Source: Byssochlamys sp. IMV 00236 | Taxonomy: Eukaryota > Ascomycota > Eurotiomycetes > Eurotiales > Thermoascaceae | NCBI GenBank assembly: GCA_001931875.2 | Contig: MSJH02000512.1 | Coordinates: 251,941 to 315,940 of the forward strand | DNA: 64,000 nucleotides | Direction of reading: 5' to 3' | In this document: positions 15,582 through 25,687 of the stretch, piece by piece | Layout: every line of letters begins with the position of its first letter | Numbering within the stretch: position 1 is the stretch's first letter | The notes under the pieces: generated by a model | Database searches by the model: none | Told to the model about the DNA's origin: nothing | What the model saw: only the letters and a program-made list of their open reading frames with translations | Program-made: the position numbers and the translations under genes

Positions 15582-16975
15582 TTATTGCGAATGCTGCTTT
15601 ACGCTCTGGTTGTTCTCTAAGCGTCTTTCACCAAGAATATCCCTAGCGTTCACCAAGACACCGAATACTTGGATGCCCAAGGATAAAACAACGACAAGTG
15701 AGCTTGCGGTTGTGCTGGGGTAGACGTTCCACGCCCATTCTTGTAGGAACCATAGCCCATATATAACGACGGGATGGAACCTCGATTTCCAGAGAAGGAA
15801 GGGAGTCGCCCAGGAAAGATAGGCAAAGAACTGGTAATGAAGAGATCTCGCGCAAAGCAAACCGATCACCATAGATGTCAACATTGTCGTGCCTATGAAC
15901 GAATCCGTGAGTATGATGGTCCGCTGCGTGCCGTTGAGCAGATTCCGAATAAATCCCGGTAAATTTGAACCAGATGGTTTTACCCATCGTACGGCCACAA
16001 AGATAGCCAGTAATAAGGCGTGTACGACGAGTAGAGCCAGTGAGAATCGCTTCGAGAGGAACATATCCTCACCGACGAACCTCCAATTCACCGTCCATCG
16101 GAAAAGAAACTGGCGAGTCAGTTCGAAAGCGCGTGACAAGTATGAAACAGTGTTCACATGAAGGAAGGGCACTGCCAGAAGAACCTATTTCTCTGTTAGC
16201 GCGATGGCCTTGGAGAACATACCAGCCAGTGCCTGGACTATGGCTGCCTTACCTGGATCAAGATAGAGACTATTGCGAGACGAATGCCCCGGCCCATGCC
16301 TCCACTAAGGGCTATAATCACGGCAACCGCCGGGGCAAGCAACAACAATGTCATCTTGACGGCCACCCCACTTGTCCACACAATTGCCCCTGCCAACCAT
16401 TTCCGCTTCTGGAAGAGGAGAATTGTACTCCACATCGCCAGTGCTGCAAAACAGTCGTTGAATAGTCGCAACACGAAGACGCTGTGCAATCTTTTGGAGA
16501 GCACTAGAAGCGGAAAAAGATAGGGCGGAGCGCCCGAGCGCCTGTAACAAGCCATGACGATCGCTAGAGTTACCAGGTAGAGCACGGCGAACAAGATCTG
16601 GCCAAAGAAGATGTCGCGACCTTCATCCGTCACATGGTAAAGCAAGCTGTATATGTAGACATGGGCAGCAGGATACACCAGCGGTCCGGTAGAGCCTTTG
16701 ATCAGAGCATAGTCGCGTTCGCCAGAGAGGAACAAAGAAACTTGTTGCATATACGTCGTCCAGTCAATTTCTGTGTCTGTATCGAAGCGAAGTCAGTAAG
16801 TCGATTGCGCCGCGACTGTATTACCGTAGAGGACAGGTATGTCTTAGTACTCACATGGGATTTTCCAGATGATGAGAGCGCATAGGAATGCATCCGTGAC
16901 CAGCAGCAGAGGGGCGACCCATCTTGTATGCTTCGGGTTCCTGGCAATGTCGCAGGCGCATCGATAGAGGTCCAT
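15582..16975 (-). CDS. alg3: ALG3: Dol-P-Man:Man5GlcNAc2-PP-Dol alpha-1,3-mannosyltransferase
   Basis: Three exons, 16975-16855, 16776-16253 and 16184-15582, encode 415 aa, close to the usual fungal length. A stop (TGA) lies in frame just upstream of the chosen ATG, so this start is secure. The protein is strongly hydrophobic with about 9-10 membrane segments. The first luminal loop carries [13 protein letters not shown] and [19 protein letters not shown], the conserved acidic and Gly-rich signature of ALG3. [13 protein letters not shown] and [19 protein letters not shown] are also typical. ALG3 uses dolichol-phosphate-mannose in the ER lumen to add the sixth mannose to the lipid-linked glycan precursor. 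The oligosaccharyltransferase subunit Swp1, which acts later in the same pathway, is encoded at 57.5 kb. Confidence 0.93.
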
Positions 16976-17996
16976 GGCTGCGAGTGTCCATGGAGCTCTG
17001 GCGTTCCAGCCTCAAGAAGCTTGTTGTCCCCGGACTGCGGCCCGAGAGCCCGGAGGAACACCCGGAACTCGCTCTCCGCGTATCTACTTAGCGTGGCTCT
17101 CTTATTTCCGGTTTAGCGTTGGGGATCACCACGCCGAAGAATCTCCAATACAATACATAGTCCTCAGATCGAGCCAGAGTCCCACCGTAGAGAAAGCCTT
17201 GAAAGTAAGGGCGTTTTAAGATCCGCTCTCAGGAACGTGTGAGGGCGGAACTACGCTAGAATACGCGAACATTCCAGACGAAGCGATCTTGTCGAGATGT
17301 ATGTAAGATAACTATCAATTAGTTACTAGATATTGTATCCCTGCCAGGAGGGAAATCATTGCGTATCACATCTATACAAAAACAGCCTGTGTTATATACA
17401 CCAAAGCGTACCTGAATTCGCCAATGGCATTTTACTGTATACAATCAGAGAGAGAATCAGATTGTCTATATTCCGAACAGAACTCTGCTTCGCCCCTCAA
17501 AGTCACTACCTAGGTATATATAAGCCGCTAACCTTTAGGAAGTAACCGTTGCTAAACTAGACAAAATCTGCCTCTGTTCTCCTGTCTCTTGATCTGGGCA
17601 ATCGTCTTTGTCGAACAGTCTTAGGTTGGTGCCCCCGTCTACTGGTGAGTGGACTGGAACCATGTCGTGGCATTAAGAATTCTTAACTCTGGGTGATATG
17701 ATGTCTATCAGAGATGTGGTCCATTGCAATAATCGTACATTGTGCATCGTTTATATAAACACAGGCCCATCCGCTTAGCCTTCCTCTAATGCGTAGACTC
17801 TTATCCAGCAGCCGATTTTTCGAGAAAAAAGAAATATGTGAATATTGAAAAACAGTCACCGTGAAAGTTAGATATGCGTATAAAGAGACGAGAGTATTTT
17901 GCGTTTCGCCATGGGTATGAGAGCGTAACGCCGCTCTAGTTGGCAGCCACCAGCCGAAGCCAGCTCAAATCGTAGAACCTCACATATACCGCCCCG
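16976..17996. other. Intergenic, ALG3 promoter and tail of the next gene
   Basis: A 1-kb AT-rich spacer upstream of ALG3 and downstream of the minus-strand 129-aa gene. No ORF here has recognisable composition. No RNA gene or repeat was seen. Confidence 0.5.
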
Positions 17997-18386
17997 TTAT
18001 TCCTTTCCTCGAGATGTAAAGCCGAGTATCTCTCCCACTATTCCACCGGGCTTTGGGACTGGGCATTCTCGTCCAACTTTCTCTAGCCTGGCTGCTTCCT
18101 CTTCCATCTGCAGGAAGGTCGAGACTTCATCGTCTGTGGCCGGCAACTGTTGACTGGAGACAGTGCTGCCTAGCTCAGAAGTTTCCAATTCTCTTCGTCT
18201 CCTCCTCCGAACTCTCTGAATCTGTTGTCCATCTGCCGTGACCATCATTTCGGAATCCGCGAGTGTCCGGTGGGGTGCCGGGCACGGAAAGAGGTGAGGC
18301 AAGCCAACGACGAAGAATGAAGCGAGAAGCGTCGCGGCGAAGAGGGAGGATGTTGTCCGCGATCGCGGATGCAGGTGAGGAGTCAT
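17997..18386 (-). CDS. Small single-pass membrane protein, unknown function
   Basis: An intronless ORF of 129 aa. A basic N-terminus (MTPHLHPRSRTT) precedes one hydrophobic helix (about 14-36, SLFAATLLASFFVVGLPHLFP), which could be a mitochondrial or ER membrane anchor. This is followed by an Arg run (VRRRRRRE), an acidic helical segment (TDDEVSTFLQMEEEAARLE) and the C-terminal ECPVPKPGGIVGEILGF. The compact C-terminal motif and clean domain order suggest a real conserved gene, but I cannot name the family. It could be a small mitochondrial inner-membrane factor, which is inference. Confidence 0.65.
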   Translation of the reverse strand: MTPHLHPRSRTTSSLFAATLLASFFVVGLPHLFPCPAPHRTLADSEMMVTADGQQIQRVRRRRRRELETSELGSTVSSQQLPATDDEVSTFLQMEEEAARLEKVGRECPVPKPGGIVGEILGFTSRGKE

Positions 18387-19009
18387 TTCTGCGGTGGCAG
18401 CGAGGCAATGCCTTCAGATGGCGTCGTTCCGGATAATCATGGAAAAAGAGCGCGCAGCAAGGCCTGATGATTTTCTGTCAGAAATTGCGGCTTCCCACGG
18501 GGCATTCAGGCGTAGGAAGCATACGTGATCGAATGAAAGACGTCCAACGACAATTAAACCGCAGACATAGTGCTCAATTGGCCTGGTCGAGAATGGATGG
18601 CACCGACGATCGTCTGATGTTCTTGAGCCCGCGCGGTCCTTGTCCGGCGCAGTGGAAAGAGCCCGTCACGGGATTTGGGAAGCCTGGGAGATCTAATCTT
18701 ATCTATCTGATGCGCTATTGGTGGGCCCCTCGCATGCTGTCTTGTCCTGCGGAGCTGCGAGCGCGACCGCGCCACCTCAGACAGTTGTCACGGCTGCAAT
18801 ATTCCATCAGAACTCCTGCGACCTTCGTATCAGATCTGAAAACTGAAGATGATTCTTTTACAAAGATAAGATTCCTCCACCTCTCATCCTCAGTTGGGCT
18901 GCATAGGCGACAGCGTCACAAGGATCTGCCGCGTCGGTCGTACGTCCGCCTGCTCAAATCCAACCCCATATTATCATCTTGAACAGCGCGCCCGGTTGCA
19001 ACACACATA
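18387..19009. other. Divergent promoter region, 129-aa gene and ppgA
   Basis: A spacer between two genes reading outward. The plus-strand ORF at 18467-18982 (171 codons) has no recognisable protein features and is probably chance. An extended GC-rich stretch near 18600-18780 is unexplained. Confidence 0.5.
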
Positions 19010-20474
19010 ATGAGCGATCTTGACAGGTATTCACTCTCTATGTGTCTATGATAGCGCCCCTGAGCTGACTATTATCCTTCAAGGGCGATCGCGCAGCTAC
19101 GCGCTTGCCGACCAATTCCCGAGGCGCAAGTGAGGGAACTTTGTTATAAGGCGCGAGAACTTCTAATTGAAGAAGGGAATGTGGTTTCGGTGGATGCACC
19201 AGTTACGATATGCGGTGACATCCACGGCCAATTTCATGATTTGATGGAGCTCTTTAGGGTCGGTGGAGACGTTCCTGACACGAATTATCTATTCATGGGC
19301 GACTTCGTCGACCGTGGGTTTTACTCTCTCGAATCCTTCCTCCTCCTCCTTTGTCTGAAAGTGCGCTATCCCGACCGTATAACGCTTATTCGTGGGAATC
19401 ATGAATCGCGTCAGATCACGACCGTGTACGGCTTTTACGATGAGTGTATTCGCAAGTACGGAAGCGCCAATGTATGGCGATACTGTTGCGAGGTCTTCGA
19501 CTACCTAGCATTGGGAGCGTTGGTGCTCGGAGCCAGCTCGGAGCTTGAGCCCACTGGAACCAACATCAATGAGGCGACACAATCGACCATGCCCATCGAT
19601 GATGGAGAACTGGAGACCGAGGTGCTGAATTCGAAAGGGGAAGTCACAATGGCAACCTATCGAAGACGGCAGAGAGCATCATCCGATGCATCCAATGATT
19701 CGCGAAATATCTCGCCCCCGAGAGACATATCAGCAGCTCCCGGCGATACGCCCGCACGAACTGGTGCTCCAGGCACAGGAGCGACAGGAAGCAGTCTGGG
19801 CAGTTTCTCTAGCAGCACCGGAGCCGTTCTCTGCGTCCACGGAGGCCTCTCTCCTCTTGTCGACAGCGTCGACAAGATCCGCCTCATCGATAGAAAGCAA
19901 GAAGTTCCTCACGAAGGCGCTATGTGTGATCTCTTATGGTCTGATCCGGACGAGATCGAAGGCTGGGGCCTGAGCCCCCGCGGTGCTGGATTCTTATTTG
20001 GCGGTGACATCGTCAAGCATTTCAACTACAAGAACGACCTCTCGCTCATAGCTCGAGCCCACCAGCTCGTGATGGAAGGATACAAGGAAATGTTCGACGG
20101 CGGAATCGTCACCGTCTGGTCAGCGCCCAATTACTGCTATCGGTGCGGAAACGTGGCCGCCATCTTAGAACTGGGCGAAGATGCAAGCAACGGCGGTACA
20201 ATCGCGAGGAGTAACGGAGATTACGGCCGCAGTACAGGCATATTGAGACCGGAAGGCATGGATAAACGAATAGTCGGTCCTGGGAGGAGATACAGGGTCT
20301 TCGAAGCAGCCGCTCAAGACACCAGAGGAATGCCCGCGAAGAAGCCCGTCGCCGATTATTTCTTGGTAAGTTTACCAGTCTTAATTTTTCATCTCTCACG
20401 CACGCCCTCCCTTGCTGCCTGTACAACATTTTACATTCAACGATCAACCCGCTAACCATCCACCTCACCAGTGA
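19010..20474 (+). CDS. ppgA: PP2A-like serine/threonine phosphatase Ppg1 catalytic subunit
   Basis: Three exons, 19010-19026 (17 nt), 19084-20365 and 20472-20474, encode 433 aa. The last exon is only the TGA stop: the intron 20366-20471 (GTAAGT..CACCAG) sits right behind ..ADYFL, the C-terminal motif shared by PP2A-type phosphatases. Reading through it would add 29 unrelated residues. Metal-site motifs are present: GDIHG (about 50), GDFVDRG (about 79), RGNHE (about 111) and CVHGG after an insert. An insert of roughly 98 residues (about 153-250) rich in Ser, Thr, Gly and Pro interrupts the catalytic domain; core PP2A subunits are only about 310 aa. NYCYRCGN is conserved. In yeast, Ppg1 works with Tap42 and a Far-type complex, in glycogen accumulation and in control of mitophagy. 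Confidence 0.93.
20366..20471 (+). other. Intron directly before the ppgA stop codon
   Basis: A 106-nt intron with donor GTAAGT, a CTAAC branch-like site near 20452 and acceptor CACCAG. It separates the codon for the terminal Leu from TGA. Removal restores the DYFL end; retention keeps the frame open to 20455. Confidence 0.85.
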
Positions 20475-21069
20475 TACAGTGATACCACATAACGACCTCG
20501 TTGATTCTTTTCTCTCTTTGCATTTGTTTTTTTGATATCATATCCAGCTTCTCGCCCAGAGAAGTTATCCCACTGGCGGAGTACCCCAAAGCAGGCTTCA
20601 AGGAACACCGCCCTTTTGATGAGAGTTTCTACGGAGTGGAAAGGATTGAGCACAGCAGTGGAGTCAAATGAGACAAAAAGACATGACCTTTTCCCGCTTG
20701 ATTCTATGCATGTTATTCTGGAGAGTGCATAAATGATGTAAAGCGATTATAGGCTGACATAATGGAGCGTTCTGGGTTCTTGTGTTCCCCTGGGAAAAAC
20801 GAAGCCGGGTCGCCTGGAACCTCTTTCCGTGGAGAGTGTGTCGGTTAGGGAATAAAATGCTGTTCCGATATCCAAAGAGAGACTTCGTGACATGGACTAA
20901 TGCCTATAGACATGAACATAAATTGTATACACCCCAAAAGTCATAATCATGAAAGCCAGGCCGATGAAGTCCTACCCAGAAAGCAGTCGCTCATCCGTAC
21001 CCAAAAGCTTCATAGTAATAATACATCCTTCTCTTTAAATCAACAATACAAAATCCGAATCTCGTAGAG
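20475..21069. other. Convergent 3' region of ppgA and the NirA-type gene
   Basis: Both flanking genes end here, so the 595 nt should be their two 3' UTRs. No further gene was seen. Confidence 0.5.
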
Positions 21070-24015
21070 TTACCCATGACGGGAAACCGGTCTATTTATA
21101 TACCGGTAAGGATTCTGATTGGCAACAGGCACCGTTGGCATGGAAAGTCCAGGGTTATTTGCCATCTGCTGAGGCGCACTCGAGATGTTCTCCTGCCTGG
21201 CTGTCTGCGCGGGCCCTGTTGTATTCGGATTATAGCCCATGCTGAACGCCGTTGCCTGATCAGCGGTCTCCCATCCTTCTCCCCAGTTTTCCAACCCCAG
21301 TGCCAGCGCACTCTGATCTCGGAGCCACCAGTCTTGGCTCTCTTCCACTAGGCTGTCGACCCCGTTGAAGATGGGCATTGGAGGTGTATTCACGATAGGA
21401 GCTGGGCTGTTGCTACTGTTGGACACATTGCAGACATCCTGAGTAGCATTCCACATGTCCTGCGGAGACTGAGAGGCGGTCTGGGCGGGGTAGGCACTCT
21501 GGGACGTCGATCCTAGATAAGTAGGCTCAGGCGCGATGGATTGAGGCTGCTGTATCCGGCCACTGAAGGAATCATGATTCTGCCGAGCAGTACAAAGCCT
21601 GGCCGTATTGGAGAAGAAATTAGGCTGGGAGTGAGGTACACTAAAGTTGGCGGAGGCAGTCGTTTGTGTTTGCAATTCACGGCGCACAGGCTGAGGCAGT
21701 CTCCCGGGGGTCGAAACACTGCTCGGCATAGTCGACGAAAGGCTAGAAGTATTTATCGCAGGAGACTCCCCTGAAGAAGCGGGAGAAGAGCCATGATCCC
21801 ATGACCCCCATGACCTCCATTTACTACGCGTTCGTTCGAATACTGTGACGGCTTCAGGGGGCAAATCGATGCGCCACTTGGTCGCAGATATGTCGAGAAT
21901 CCGTAGTGTACGTCGAGCGCAGAGCCAGCTCTCTGCAATTTCCTCCAAGTTCCGGAGACCGTGAATGATATCTCTCCTGGCGTTCTTCTCTGGTAGATTC
22001 AAAAGGTGTATGGTACAAGCAGAGTGAGCAATATAGACCGCGATATTACAGATCTGACGAAATCCGTAGCTGCGTTTATATACGCGAAGTAGCTTGGAAA
22101 TGGTGGCCGCCGCCTGAGTGCATAGTTTCCGCGGCGAGACGTGTTGGGGAAGAGGCGAGGTTGATTTGGTATATTTCAGGAAAGGGCGATATAGGTGAAT
22201 GAAAAGGAGTTGGTAAAACATGCTGCAAGACGAGATGTCAGTAAATATTCCATTAGAAACATGAAGTACACCTACTGCATAAGCAGCACCTGCGGAAGTT
22301 GCCCCTCTTTAGGGTCCATTTCCTTTGGAACATTCTTTCTCCACGCCTCGAGGCGTGTGTGCACTTCACTGAGTTTCTTCAACTCCGCTTGTTTTGAGGG
22401 TGGTCTCTCCAAGGGTTGAGGATGATAAAAGAACGTTAGGAGATCGCTGCTGATTTCACAGAGTTTAGAAATCTGCAAGGCTACAGCTCGTGTCCTTGCA
22501 GCTTGTGTATGGTCTTGGATGGGACCATCATCAGTATACGGCGACCAAGTTTCCGCATCCTCTGATGGGAAGACATCGAATTTTTGGACAGTGATATTCG
22601 ATGGAGATAGCTGCGGTTGTCGACCAAGGTAATTGGACCAGCACCTAGTTTCAAGTTAGTTTTCAAGTTGAATAGGTATTTGGAAACACTGACTTATCAA
22701 ATAAGAAACACCCCCAGAAGGTTATTCGTCGTGCATCTATCTCCTCTTCACTCAGAGTGTTGGCACCCAGACTGGTAGGATCCACGTTCAGACCGAGATC
22801 ATAAGCCATGCGAAAGCTCATCCCACTGTAGACCCATCCTTTGCCTTCTCGACCACAGCCTGCCTCTCTAACGGACATTAACGCGAGAGCCTGTACTGTG
22901 CATAACTTGGCTTTCTCGTGCTCATCATGTTCCAAGATTAGTCTCTTAGCCTCCTTAAAGAAATGGTCACCCGCTGTCGCCGAATCTTTCGGATCTTCAC
23001 GTGCTCCCTCCCAAGAACTAAAATGGCAACCGAGAGCCAATATGGCATTAACGAGTAGAGATGAGCAATATTGACTTGACCTGCCTCGAACATAATCTCG
23101 ATAGAAGAGCTCCTTCGACAGCGTGGTAAAGTAAGCGTAGTGCCATGTGAAGTACATGGTCATGAGATGGCCAATCAATTGTTCGTCATCGGTGACTCTC
23201 GTCCATTGAGTAACAGAGAAATCACTCTGGAGGCCAGTGCCAATCAAGGCAGAGTCGAATTCCTCCTCTGGCTCAGATCCCGGAGGGAGAAATATGAGAT
23301 TCGAAGTTCCTCCGATAAACTTCACCGAGCCGTCGAGCATGAGCTCGCTCATTTTCCCTGCTAGTTCAGCTTCGAATTGATCTGTCTGTATCTCATCCTC
23401 CTCTACAGCAGAATCCGCATCATCATTCCCTAGCGGAAGGCCCTGCTCCCGCGCAACTATTGACTCTGCCACATCTTCCAGGTTGTCGCATGACCGTATC
23501 TGCCGAACGAGATCGAACGCCTCCTCCTCGTCGTAGTTGAGTATGGCCTGAACGAGTGTCTGCAATGTTGTGTTTCGAGTCCTCAGATTATCGATGTCTT
23601 TTTTGTAGACGCCTTTGCGGCGATGATCGGAATTGGGGTCGTAAATGCCTGCGACAAGTTAGCTTCACCGATCTGATTAGCTAGACATACGCAACAACAG
23701 ATACATACATGGAGTATGGTAGACTGAAGAACAAGCCGCACAGCTAGGCAGATTTCCGTCGCACTGGTACTGTCAGTATAATGAAAGAGCTCCATAAACC
23801 GGACAGATCGGAAAGCGCGGACTGACTTTGGATTTTCTCCTGCGGCATGCAATGCATGCGGTGCTCACGCAGCGTCTCTTGGCGACTGAGCTTGCTCCAG
23901 AGCCTTTCCCCTTGCTCTTCCCTTGTGTATTTCCACCTCGAGATCCCGCGCGAGTTCTGGACGTCGGTGCTGAACTCTCATCGCCGCTGCCCGCACGAGC
24001 TCCGTCCCCCGGCAT
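21070..24015 (-). CDS. nirA: Zn2Cys6 transcription factor, NirA/NIT4 type (nitrate regulator)
   Basis: Five exons, 24015-23827, 23763-23709, 23648-22694, 22644-22276 and 22222-21070, encode 906 aa (A. nidulans NirA is about 890 aa). After a Ser/Gly/Lys-rich N-terminus comes RRCVSTACIACRRRKSK-CDGNLPSCAACSSVYHTPC-IYDPNSDHRRKGVYKK, the six-cysteine cluster and linker typical of NirA and Neurospora NIT4; introns 1 and 2 lie within the cluster. A fungal-specific regulatory domain (about 250-560) includes the LFDK-CWSNYLGRQPQLS segment and the LLMH-MFYQLLFIHLYRPF helix. The tail is Asn/Gln/Pro-rich, as in an activation domain. In the family it acts with the GATA factor AreA to switch on nitrate and nitrite assimilation genes. 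No nitrate reductase or transporter gene lies nearby. A close paralogue of NirA cannot be excluded. Confidence 0.85.
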
Positions 24016-24803
24016 TCTCAAAGGCACAGTATAGCAACCTCAGAAGACAAAGACGTTGACAGCTGACTATCGACGATATGTGGCATTCTCAATCGGCTTC
24101 TCCATTAACAAGCATAAATATTCTGAGAGCTACACGATCGCGGACGTCCGACTAAAATAATAAGCGCAAAAAAGTTCGGCGATAACGAGCTGCGGTGCAA
24201 AGTGATACGAATCGAGCGTCTGTGCGGAAGGGAGTAGAATTCCGGGGCCTCTCCTGTCAAGATAGAAACGGAATCGTCTGGACCGTGCGACCTTTGAGGC
24301 TTTGATAGATATCAAAATCAGTGCATGCAACAACCCCGCGGTACGGGAGACCGATGGCGGAGGTGGAGCCTGAAGGGAGCGATATTAGATGTGCCGCTAA
24401 GTATCTACCCCGGGAACGGACGATTTCCCAGTAGACAGAAAGGATAAGGGATCAATAATTGGCTGACAGTGATGCTAAGGCACCCACGACGGCCAATTTT
24501 GATATCTCACGCGGAGCCATCATCGAGTGCCCGCGATGGTTAGTTAATGAGTCTTGCTGTATGTGCTGACTAAGGTCATTGCCGCGATCTCGGACTGGCT
24601 CTTCATCTTGCGAACTTTTTTAAGGTTCACGCCGAAGGCGATTTGAGAGCTGGTGGATGTGATGTCACTCAGATCCTTCTAGTGGTTATTTGATATTTTT
24701 ATATAGCTAACATTTGACCTCGATTCTCCGTTGTCGTAGTATTTCCCAGTCACCCATTTCTCAATCATACGAAGTATACTAGTTTGTAATATTCTCTTAT
24801 CAG
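24016..24803. other. Promoter region of the NirA-type gene
   Basis: A 790-nt spacer upstream of the regulator, with several GATA-type hexamers (for example CTATCG and GATATC/GATATT surroundings). These are common by chance, so no site is claimed. No gene was seen. Confidence 0.4.
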
Positions 24804-25687
24804 GCCGGTGTTGAAGTCGGACGAGAGACTAACTATATCCTTGCTTTTACAGAAGACGCACTGACGAACGAGTATGCAGGAATTCTCTTATCTACCGCCA
24901 TACCCCTGCAGCTTCTGCAGAGACTCATTGGACATGCCAAGAAATGCGATATCAACGTCAATTTGATAATTCCATGGCAAAGTCTGGGCAGCGATATAAC
25001 AAGACCCCTGATAATTTGAAAACTCTCAAGTTGAATCTTATGTTTGGGTTTTATTATGGCACAGAGAAGTCATTTCACTCTTGCCAGAGTGGGTTGCAAG
25101 AAGGTGTATCAACCAAGTCCATCCAACCGTAACAACCTTCCCGAGAACGGGTCTGTCCATCTACTAATGACTGCGCTGCGACGCCCATATTTCTACACTT
25201 TGGTCTCGATACATCTAAGGCAGAGTCTCCATTCTCGACATATGACGCGTTTATCCCGCTTTTGTAGCGTCTCCTGAGCAAACACTGAGTGCAAACGTAT
25301 CGAGTTGATGTACAGAGCCCTGATGTGTTCTTTGAGGCCATCAACATACGGAATCGAGGAATCTCACAGCTTCCCGAGCGCTACATAGGCAAAAGCCGTA
25401 TTGCTCGCCGGCTCCCGAATCCCGAGCTGAGAGACTGACCGTGAAGGAAGTTGTTGAAGACGCACTGCTGTCTAAGCTCGCAGCGTACATCCGTAACATC
25501 ACCGATGGCGTCGACTCCGCGTTTGTTTACCAGGCACTACTTAGACGTTACCGCACGAGCGCCGGAAGGATCGTGTGTTTTACCAGTGAGATTTTACAGC
25601 ATAAAAAGCCGGCACAGATCCTCAACGGTTTTATTCAATAATACTGGATTCGATTCTGCAACTAATCGCTTCCGCGTCGAGTGGTAA
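24804..25687 (+). pseudogene. Decayed acyltransferase-like (HXXXD family) gene relic
   Basis: From about 25132 one frame reads PSTNDCAATPIFLHFGLDTSKAES and FSTYDAFIPLL, then TAG, RLLSKH, TGA, VQTYRVDVQSPDVFFEAINIRNRG and LPERYIGKSRIARRL. The pattern (ST-DA-IPLLW, then V-IR-R, LP--Y-GN) matches fungal HXXXD acyltransferases such as trichothecene 3-O-acetyltransferase. The TAG stands where the family has Trp and the TGA where Arg would fit. A frame shift near 25430 leads to VKEVVEDALLSKLAAYIRN and DSAFVYQALL, again family-like. A separate open stretch at 24804-25018 (AFTEDALTNEYAGILLS) may be another part of the same locus; I could not place it in the family. The N-terminal HXXXD motif itself was not found. 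The case for a relic is good, the family name moderate. Confidence 0.5.

Noticed and set aside
18467..18982. 171-codon plus-strand ORF in the ppgA promoter
   Set aside because: No family, biased composition and divergent-promoter position; most likely chance.
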